64,000 bases of DNA from Cyanophora paradoxa. Lineage: Eukaryota > Glaucocystophyceae > Cyanophorales > Cyanophoraceae. This document shows, in pieces, positions 1 through 8,687 of the stretch. A model generated the notes under the pieces. It was not told the DNA's origin. It saw nothing but the letters and a program-made list of their open reading frames with translations, and did not search any database. The position numbers and the translations under genes are program-made. The stretch is taken from assembly GCA_004431415.1 (NCBI GenBank), contig QPMI01000190.1, positions 62,001-126,000 on the forward strand, in the 5' to 3' direction. Numbering within the stretch: position 1 is the stretch's first letter; each line of letters begins with the position of its first letter.

Positions 1-150
1 GAGCCCGACGGCACGGTCAAGGTCTACCACATCACCGAGGGCCCCGAGGAGGCCGACCCCGCCGCCCCCGACGACCCCTTCCTCTTCCCCGACTGCGCCG
101 ACTCGCCCCGGCCCCCGCCCCACGACCCCTTCCTCCCCCTCCCCTCTTGA
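1..150 (+). CDS. C-terminal fragment of an unidentified protein
   Basis: Frame 1 is open from the first base to a TGA at 148-150 and gives the last 49 residues of a protein whose start lies outside the window. The segment opens with a short mixed stretch (DGTVKVYHI) that could be the end of a folded domain. It then becomes acidic and proline-rich, with two PDDPF/HDPF-like motifs, as in a disordered tail. The codons have the near-total G/C third positions typical of real genes here, and a C/T-rich repeat follows the stop. No family can be assigned from so short a piece. Confidence 0.6.
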   Translation, partial: EPDGTVKVYHITEGPEEADPAAPDDPFLFPDCADSPRPPPHDPFLPLPS

Positions 151-744
151 CACCCTCCTCAGCCTGCCCTCTTCGGACCCCGCTCTCTTTGAGCCTGCCC
201 TCTTCGGACCCCGCTCTGCCAGCCCTCTTTGAACTTGCGCCCTCTCTTTTAGCCTGACCTTCTCTTTGCTCGTTCGCTCTCCAAAGTCCCTTTCCCTTCT
301 CCTCACAGCACAGGCCCCGGGGTCTCCAGTTTTGTATGCAGCGCAGCATATTTACGTTTGGGTTTAGGAACAGACATGCAGCGGTCAGGGTTCATACCGG
401 ACCTATAGATAATGCTTCTCATATTTGCTTTCTGTACCATATGCGTCGTGGGCCTCCGTTGTCGCGGGCGCCTTGCAATTGATGTCGATTTCGGATTCAC
501 ATGAACTGCCGGAGGACCGCATTGTGCTTCGTGGCACTCCTCCTCAGGGGCTCAAGGGCCTAGGCCCGAGGCACTGCAACGGCGTGGGGCCCCGGGGCGC
601 CGGCGTGCACGTGGACGTTGCGAGTTGGGGCGAGGTCCAACTACAGGCGAGCTCGAGAGTGATCAGAAAGGCTCGCCCCCGTGGGGTCCTACCGGGCTAT
701 GGGGAATTAAATAATGTGTGAATTAGCGGCTACGCCGTGACGGG
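151..744. other. intergenic, convergent gene ends
   Basis: About 600 bases lie between the stop of the left-edge + gene and the stop of the F-box gene on the - strand. After the C/T repeat the GC content falls (about 330-500) and then rises again. I see no exon with the local codon bias and no RNA gene. Some of this will be 3' untranslated sequence of both genes. Confidence 0.5.
161..217 (+). repeat. tandem repeat just after a stop codon
   Basis: A pyrimidine-rich unit starting AGCCTGCCCTCTTCGGACCC occurs twice back to back (161-191 and from 192). Degenerate CCCTCTTTG-like echoes continue to about 260. It lies in the likely 3' untranslated region of the left-edge gene. Confidence 0.8.
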
Positions 745-2060
745 CTACCAGCGCATCCAGAGGCGGACGGAGGTGTCCTCGCTGGCGGACACGAGGAAGG
801 CGCCGGAGACCGCCACGGCGTACACCGGGCCCCCGTGGCCCGCGTACCGCGACTCGTCGTGCCCCGCACCCGCCCACCGCCGCATCCGCGCCCCGGTCCG
901 CAGGTCCCACTGCGCGCGGCCCGCGTCAACGAACCGAAGCTCGAGATTCGGAGGCCTGGGGGCGAGCGCGCGCCTCGAGGATCTCGTTGCCGCCGGCGGA
1001 GTACAGGCTCTCGCCAACCGCGGCGAGGCCCCGGCAGTAGTAGTCGTGCCCTGGACCGGACCCCCCCGCGTCGGCCACGCGACGGCCGGGAGAACGGCGA
1101 GCGGGGGAAACACTCTCACAAATACGGCGTACCCTCGAAGGTGCGGGCGACGTCGCCCCTGGCGAGGTCCCATTCCTGGACGAGGGGCCCCGAGGTGGAG
1201 TAGAGGCGCCCGCCGTGCACCAGCAGGCCCGCCACGCTCGCCCCGCGCCGCGGCAGCGCCCGCACCTTCTGCCCCGTCTCCAGATCCCACTCCTGAGAGC
1301 CAGTCGGGTCGGCGGAAGCGAAGCTGCGGCCCGGGCACGCACGATGATCGTCTTGTCGAGGGAGCCGCTGAAGAGGCGCGCGGCGCCGTCCCAGGCGAGG
1401 GCGCGTACGTACGCGTAGTGCGCCTTGAGCGCGTGCAGCTGCTCTCCGCTCCGGCGGTCCCACACGCGGACGGCGTTGTCGTCCCCTGCGGAGACGAGCC
1501 GCCCGCCGGCCACCAGCAGCGCCCCCACCGCCTTGGTGTGGCCGGCGAGGACGCGCAGGGGCCCCGCGGCGCCCTCGGCCTCCAAATCGTACTCCTGCGA
1601 ACGGGCGCGGCGCGCGTCAGGGGGCGGCCGGCGGCGGCGATCGGCGCTGCGTGCCTGAATTTCGCCGCTGCCGAGCCCGATGTACAGGCGCGTCTCGACG
1701 GAGGCCGCGCTCTTGCAGCCGACCTCGGGGCTGGCCGCCGTCCAAGTGCGGAGCCGCCGGCTGCGCGTCGTACCGACCTCCCACTCCACAGCGGTCCCGT
1801 CGTCCGAAGCCGTGTATGCGCGATCGAGCGCCTCGTTCACGCACACGGTCCAGACGCGAGCCCCGTGCCGGCCGAGGACGCGACCTGCCCTTGGTCAGCA
1901 TCGAGGATCGCGAGCATAGCACAGCGGACTCACAGATCATGCTGGCGACCGCGGACAGTTCGCGGCAAACGAGTCGCACGGGGCAAAGCTCATGGGGCCG
2001 CAGGAAGCGGAGAACGTGCTGCTGCACATCCAGCGGCAGATCGAGGATCGTCGGCGCCAT
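745..2060 (-). CDS. F-box and WD40-repeat protein
   Basis: The protein starts at ATG 2060 with a clear F-box (LPLDVQQHVLRFL, then the HELCPVRLVCREL helix), the module that docks to Skp1 in SCF ubiquitin ligases. A GTGAGT donor follows, with the next exon read after GGGCAG near 1886. The rest is a seven-blade-type WD40 propeller: recognisable blades include DRAYTASDDGTAVEWEVG, GRLVSAGDDNAVRVWDRR, ARLFSGSLDKTIIV, GRLYSTSGPLVQEWDL and FLVSASEDTSVRLW. Blades are split by about five short introns, one possibly with a GC donor. The last exon ends RLWMRW at 745. It is probably a substrate receptor of an SCF complex (family inference); the substrate is unknown. The gene is divergent from the + gene starting near 2270. 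Confidence 0.8.
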
Positions 2061-2269
2061 CTCGGAAAGATGTCGAGCAGTGAGCAGCCTCAACTTTCGG
2101 CTGGGGCTTCGTCCAACTTTCGGCCTGCACTGCAGCCGAGCGGCCCGAGCAGTGAGCAGGGGTACGTGAGTAATTGAGACTTCAGCTAGCGGCACCGAGC
2201 GCAGATTGAGACTTCAACAGGCCGTGCAGAGTGCGCGCTTCAGGCTTTGACGTGGGAGCGCCTGCCGCG

Positions 2270-4336
2270 ATGTTTCGACCAATCGCACGGGACGCACCCG
2301 GGCCAGGACCGCCGCAGCATGCGCAGCTCGTCGCCCGATCCGATCAAGCGAGAGTGTCTCACGGGCAATCGCCCAGCCTGCGCGGGCGCATCGCTTCGCC
2401 CGGCGCGCTTGGGCGACGAACGCCGAGCTCGGCGCGCAGCACGCCCGTAATTGATCGCAGGACCGACCGCATCGCTTCTCCGTTTGTGGTCCGCGCTGTG
2501 CAGTCGCCGGTGCCGAAAGAGGACGCGTCGAAGTTCCGCATTTCCTGGTCTGCGCGCATGCTCGCCCGCTTTTGCTGCGCTCTAAAGCCCTCTTCTATAA
2601 CTTTAATCTCATTCCCTTCACGTCTATCTGCGATTACAGGGACAAGCCGTACGCGCAGTGTCCTTTTTCCATTTGTTGCTTCAACAGCCTTCCTGTTCCC
2701 CTAACGCGGTTCGCTTCCTCAGGAAAGACGTAGTGCTTCACGAGGAGGTCCGTGCTTGCCTGCATCTTTCCTGGTTCCCCCTCTTGACATCCACCCGCAG
2801 CTCCTGCCTCTGCCCGTCCGCCCGCGGATGTGCGGGTCGCGCCGCCCCTCATCGGCCCGGCAGGTCGGGGAATTCCGTCTCGGCTTCTGCAGTTTTAACC
2901 TCGACGCCTCGGAGGAGAAGCGGGCGTTCTGCGAGTACTGGTGCACCCTTCGCCACCCCGCGCACAGAGCGGATGCCGACGCCGGCGCCGGGGGCGGCAG
3001 CGCGAGCGGGAGCGAGGACGAGGCGCGGGGGATGGTGCCGAGCAGCGGAGTGGACGGGGAGCTGGAGAAGCTGGTGGCGCGGGCCGGGGAGCTGGCCGGG
3101 GACGACGAGGCCCTCGAGGACCTCCGCTCCCGCACGGCCATCGCCGTCCAGGCGCCTCCCGCGTCTCTCGCCCGCCGCGTCCCTCTGACGCCGCGCCCGC
3201 CATCTCTCCGGCGCCCGCCCCCACAGGAGCCGCTCGAGAAGGGCGTCCTCACGCCTGCGATCGAGGCGGCGCGGCGCCTGCGCGGCAAGTGGGCCATGGC
3301 CTGCCTCTTCGGGCGCGTAACGTGCAGCCCCCAGCAGGCCGCGCGCCTCCGGCGCCGAAGCTCACGCGGCCGCGCAGCGGCCCGCTGGACTCTATGGAGG
3401 AGGAGAGGGGCGGGGGCGTGACAGAGCCCGCCCCGAGCCCCGCCTCCCTTGCCCCGCCCGCCGAGCGCGAGGCCGGTTCCGCCCGCCCCCCTGCGCCCGA
3501 CCGCGACGCGCGCGCCATCGGGCAGCGCCGCCCGACGGTGGAGGGCGCGGCCCCCGCGGCGGCGGCCGCCGGCGCCGCTGCGGCCGCTGCGGCGCGGGGC
3601 CTGCGCGTCAAGCGGGCGCTTCCGCTCTGCCCCCACGGCCACGTCTTCCACACCGGTGGGTCCACCCGCCCCTCGCGCCTCCGACGACCGCAGCTGAAGC
3701 CGCCGTTGGGCCGGCGCGCAGAGTGCGTGGTGCAGCAGATCGCGTTCTACGCGCGGGAGCTCGCCGCCGGGCGCCCCATCAACATCGAGTGGCGCGCCCT
3801 TCGATGCGCCTTGCCCCTCCCTACTGAGCTTCGCGCTGACTTGCTGGCTGGCAGCCCGTACCACTGCCGGACGCTGTGCGTGCGGCCGCGGGCGGCCTCG
3901 CCGCGCTCGGAGCTGCGGCATCTCATCGCCGCTGCCTCCGCAATGAGCGCTCCGCCGCCCGTCTCCGCGGAGGGGCCGATGCGCGGGGGCCGGGGCCCGC
4001 TCCTGCCGCCCCCGCGGGGCTCGCGCGAGGAGCGCGCCGGCGCCGAGGCGCTCGCCCACTTCGCCTCCGCATCCGCCGCCTCCGACGCCGAGCTCGAGGC
4101 GAGCCCGCGCCCCGCCCCGTCGTCCGGCGGCGACGCCTCGACTGAACGCCCCGCGGCCGGCAGGACGTGCGGCGGGCGGAGCGGCGGGCCGCCTGCATTG
4201 CAATCGCCGTGCGGGTCGCGTGCAACGTGCGCTGTGTACCCCACCCCTGTCCCCGCGCCCGCCGATAGCCGTACCCCCGCAGCTGGGCTTCCTCCTGCTC
4301 CTCCTCGCCTTCCTCCTCTGGCCCATCCTCCTCTAG
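2270..4336 (+). CDS. unrecognised protein with hydrophobic C-terminal tail
   Basis: I do not recognise the family. ATG 2270 opens a Ser/Pro/Arg-rich stretch. Splicing at GTCTGC (about 2550) to CAG 2639 would give SWDKPYAQCPFSICC, and another joint near 2894 leads into FNLDASEEKRAFCEYW, followed by an acidic linker. A GC-AG intron (about 3151-3225) precedes EPLEKGVLTPAIEAARRLRG. Later pieces include RRAECVVQQIAFYARELAAG and an alanine-rich linker. The last exon, after CAG near 4282, encodes LGFLLLLLAFLLWPILL and a stop at 4334-4336, preceded by an arginine-rich segment. A hydrophobic C-terminus with no signal peptide suggests a tail-anchored membrane protein. The exact exon chain is uncertain, and the first exon may belong elsewhere. 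Confidence 0.5.
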
Positions 4337-5038
4337 GCCCCGGCCCGCGGTGCACCCCGGCCCGCCCCTAGCGCCCCGCCCCGCCCCGCCCCGCACCGCC
4401 ACCGGCGCTCGCGTACCACCCGGCGCTCGCCCGACTATCCCCCGCCCCGCACGCGCGCAGATCTCCAGCTTGGCGACAGTCGTGCGCCCGCCCTCCTCGC
4501 CCTAGACCTTTGCTTCCCTTACAAAAGAGGCCGAGCCGTCCCGCCTGATCAGTGCCGCCCCTTGCCTTCAGGCCCTCCTCGTTCTTGCCGTGGTCATCTC
4601 CGAACGCGGCCGCTGAGCTCGAGCCACACGGGGCCCGGCGCGCGCGCCGAGCCTCCGAGGCCCCTTCCCCTCTCCCCTAGATTACTTACTGCTTCGCGCA
4701 CCACACCGCGTTTCGAGTAGCCTTAGAAGCCTGCCGCGATGGTCGCCAGCCTCAGCGCTAGCCCGCAATAAAGGCACAGCGCACGGCGGCTGCCAGGCTG
4801 CGGCTTCGGGCCCTGTAACGTAGTAAAGATCGAATCTGTCATGATCAGGCTGTAACATTGAACTGCCGCAGTGCGGAATTCGATTAATAGTATTTGTGAC
4901 AGCAAAACCTCGACCATCGTCCGCCTCTTATACGTATACATATAGTACGTGCGCGTGCCGCATATGCGCATGCGCAGTGCTTTTGCGGGCTCCTCCGGAA
5001 CTGTGTATCCCTCAGCGTGTGGTGCTGCTACTTGTCCG
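4337..5038. other. intergenic / upstream region of the PTEN-like gene
   Basis: The first half is C-rich 3' sequence of the preceding gene. From about 4690 the sequence is much more A/T-rich, ending with runs such as TTATACGTATACATATAGTA at 4928-4947, about 90 bases before ATG 5039. That fits a core promoter. No exon with the local codon bias is seen. Confidence 0.5.
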
Positions 5039-8000
5039 ATGGCGGAAGAGGAGGGAGCGCGGAGGGGCCTCTTCGGGCGCATCAAGACGCTTGGGACCCA
5101 GATCAAGCAGGCGCTCCGGCGGGAGCCAGGCAGCCAGGCAGTTTTCCTCACGGACTCGCTGGCGTTCGCAAGAGCGGATGCGGACGACGCAGCATCGCTC
5201 GTAGACTATGTGCAGCAGTCGTCCAACCGCCCCCGCGGCTCCCCCGCCGTCTCGCCGTGCTTCTTCGTGGTGGGCGCCCCGCTGTCAGGCCATCCGACTC
5301 GCGGGTCGGTCGTACACGTCCGTGAAGATTTCGTTGAAGCACAAGACAACGCGTCGTCGTTTCTCAACAGCGCGCTCTCTTTTGTTCGCTCCGTTCTGAA
5401 GTGCGCTCCGTTTGTTCGCCTTCTGTTCTGCACACGCTAAGGTCCCGCTGCTGACCTCCCCGTCCAGCTGGTCAAAAGCCGACAGTGCGAACGTTGCCTG
5501 CATTACGTATGTCGCCGGCGAGACCGAGCACGAAGCGTCTGCCCCGCTGCCCCAGTTTCAGACGTCCCGTCGTCCTTACCAGATCCCGCAGGCTTGTCGG
5601 ACTGCCTTATGCGTTGCTCGCGATGTGCCTCGTCTTCCTAGACGCAAATACGACAGGCCGGCGCGCCCTTGAGACAGTCCTGGCAAGGGTTGCAACGATG
5701 CCGGCGGATAGGGGTCCGCGCTCGCCCCGGCACACGTGCAGTTCCGCTCGAAACGTCGTCTTACACGGCTTCGCAGCGGCAGGGCCGGGCCGCGCGGCGC
5801 TGTCGCCCGCTCCGCCGGACGCTTCGCCTTCAGCCGTGAACCGCGCGGTTCCGCCTGTCTCGGCGAGCCTGCGTCGCTACCTGGACTTCTTCACCGAGGT
5901 TGTCCCCGCGGAGCCACCACTGTGGCCGCTCGCTGACTTGGGCGGACGCCTGTCAGGTTTTCCGGAGCGAGCTGCAGCCGGTGGTGGAGGGCTCCGAGAA
6001 CGGGCCGCTCCTCACCGGGCCGCAGGCGTTCCTCGCGTCGATCGCCAGTCGCCGCCTGCGGCTCGAGCGCATCGAGCTGCGCTTCTCGTCGCCCCCCTAC
6101 CTTGTGCGCTCCCTCCCGCGGTCCTCGGATTCCTTTTCGGGGCTGACCGGGCGACAGGACGCCATTCTTCGCCACCGCATCGAGGGCCAGAGGGCACAAA
6201 AGTTCTTCTGCGTGCACGTGCACGCGAACCGGCGCCTCCAGCCCAGGTCGGAACCTGCCGCCACCTCGCAGGGCCTGCGGGCAGCTGACGCGCGCGCGCA
6301 GTTTCACCTCGGCGCCGTGGGACGAGCTGAGGAGCTGCCACTGCACTTCGGCGGCGTGGCCGGCGCCGGTACAGGAGGCGCGCGGGGCGGGGGACCCGAG
6401 CTCGGGGACTGTCCTGCGGCTTGGTGAGGACGGGGACGGCGTGGAGCTCGAGGGAGATTGCGTGATCGACCTGTGCCACGCCTGCACGGCGACCGAGGCC
6501 GGCCCGGGGTACTGCCACCGCCTCTTCCGGGTCGCCCTGCACCCCGCCTTTGTCCTCCCCTGCGGCGCCGCCCGCCTGCGCCGCAGCCATGTCGACGTAC
6601 CCCCCGGGCTCCAGTCTGTGCCCCTCCTCCATAGCGCCCTCTCTCCGGCCTCCTCGGGCGCCCACGCGGCCGAGGCTCTCGCCCCGCCGCGGAGCGCGAG
6701 CGGCGGGGCCGGCGGGGCGGGGGCGGGGGCGGGGCCGTCCTCGCCGGCCCCCGGCTGCCCCTTCTGCGCCCAGTTCAAGGCGAGCTCCTTCTTTGTCGAC
6801 CTCGTCTTCGGGCCCTCGCCCGCCCCGCCCCCTCCTCCGCCCCCGCCCCGTCCCCGCCCCCGTCCCGGACGCCGGCATCGGCGTCGCTTCCCTCGCCGTC
6901 GAGCCGCGCTCCCCGGTGCGCACCGCCCGCCGCCCGCCCCGCCGCGCCCCGCCCCGCCCCGCCACTCCCCGCCCTTGCTGAGCGTGGCGGGCGGCGGCAG
7001 GCGGCGGCGCTGTTCGCCTCGCGCCTGGACGAGGCGGCGCGGGGCTTCTGCGACGTGCGCTGGCTCGACGGCGGCCCCGCCGACGGGCCGGCCCCCGACG
7101 ACGCGCCCCCGGCGCCCCTCTCCCCCGTCGTCCCCTCGCCGTCGCCCACACCGCCCTCGGTGGGGGCGAGCCCCGCCGGCGTCAGCCGGCGCCTCCCCTT
7201 CTCGCTCCCCTTCTTCAACCGGGACCGCGACGCCGGCCCCTCCGAGTCGGCGTCGGCTCGGACGGCTCGAGCCCGCGGCGCGAGGGCCGCCACCGGCACG
7301 GGAGCGGGCGCCACCGGCACCGCTCGCGGGCGGCGGCGGCGGCGGCGGCGGCAGAGGCGGAGGGGGCGGACCAGATGGCGGCGGACGAGGCGTTCGCGCG
7401 GCAGCTGCAGGAGGAGGAGGACCGGGAGGCGCGCCGCGCGCTCCGCCGCCGCGTCGCCCAGGTCCGCGCCGCCGCCGAGGCCGCCGCCGCGGGGCAGCCC
7501 AACGCCGACGCGAGCCTCGCCAACGCCGCATCCGCGCTCCTCGCCCCCCGTGGCGGCCTCGCCGGCGTCTCCGCGAACCTCGCCGCGCGCCTCGCTGCGA
7601 TCACGGGGCGGCCGCGGCGGCGGTGGATCCCGGCGCCGATGGAGGGCGGGGAGGGCGGCGCGGGGGAGGGGGCCCCCGCGGGGGACGACGAGGACTACCC
7701 GACGTTCACGCAGGAGCGGCTGCGGGACCTGGCGCTGAACGCGCGGCAGCTCGAGCAGCTGCTCGCCCACGTCGGCTACGACCTGGAGCGCCTCAACGAC
7801 CGCCAGCTCGCCGACATCACCCGCCGCATCGACCGCCTCGCCCACGGCCAGGCCGGCGGCTACGAGGACCAGATCATCCGCAGCCTCCCCACCTACGTCT
7901 ACCAGCCCCCGGCCCGCCCCTCCCTTCCCCTTCCCTTCTCTCCTCGAGCTGACGTCGCGGGGCAGGCGTCGTCGCAGGCGCAGGCGGTCCCCGAGGGGGC

Positions 8001-8140
8001 CACCGAGGAGGAGGCCGCCGTCGCCGCCGAGGCGCCCCCTCCTCTCTCCTCCCCCGCCCCGCTCCTGCTTTGGCTTACACGGCGCAGGTCGCGGCGGCGG
8101 CGGCGGCGGCGGACGCGGCGGAGCAGGAGGCGGCCGGCGG

Positions 8141-8176
<36 letters not shown>

Positions 8177-8488
8177 TGCGGGCGGGGAGGAGGCGTCGGC
8201 GCGGGAGTGCAGCGTGTGCCTGAGCGAGTGGCGGGCCGGGGAGCGCCTGAAGATCCTGCCCTGCATCCACACCTTCCACGTCAAGTGCATCGAGCGCTGG
8301 CTCCAGGTCCGTCGGCGTCGGCTAGGCCACCCTGGGCCCGGCTAGGCGTCCCTCCAAGACGGGAGGCCGCGAGCCGCCTGGGGTGCCTGAGCCGTCTAAC
8401 GGGGCGGGGCGGGCAGATCAACCTGACGTGCCCCTCGTGCAACCGCCGCGTCGACGAGCTCCCCGAGCTCCCCGACGTCCTCCCGTAG
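5039..8488 (+). CDS. PTEN/auxilin-like pseudophosphatase-C2 protein running into a RING-H2 domain
   Basis: ATG 5039 starts an amphipathic N-terminus (GLFGRIKTLGTQIKQAL), then a DSLAFAR...LVDYVQQ segment like the start of the PTEN/auxilin phosphatase fold. The exon ending SADSANVACI (donor GTATGT at 5508) aligns with the strand before the PTEN P-loop. The next exon continues LVGLPYALLAMCLVFLDAN, so no HCxxGxxR is formed and the enzyme should be inactive, as in auxilin/GAK. SASLRRYLDFF matches the family SxRRYxxYF motif. A PTEN-type C2 domain follows (DCVIDLCHA, LFRVALHPAFV, SSFFVDLVFG). Further exons carry EAFARQLQEEED and a C-terminal RING-H2 (CSVC...CIHTFHVKC...INLTCPSC, intron 8308-8416) ending at 8486-8488. 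The joint at about 6810-7250 is unclear; two genes (5039 to about 6830, and about 7000-8488) are the alternative. Confidence 0.6.
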
Positions 8489-8687
8489 CCGCGCCCCCGC
8501 CCGCGCCTCGCCAGCCCCCGCCCCCGCCCCCCGCGGGCCATCGCACCCCGCTGGTCCCCTTGCCTAGCAGCTACAAAGCTTCGATCCCTCGCCCCGCGCC
8601 CCATATTCCATCCGCAGTCAGTATTGTCCTATTCGAATCCGAACCCTGTTGGAGAGCAGCTAGTCGTTGACGACGCCGCCCGGCAAG

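Noticed and set aside
737-2083. 448-codon open frame on the + strand
   Set aside because: Antisense to the F-box/WD40 gene, whose motifs are unmistakable on the - strand.
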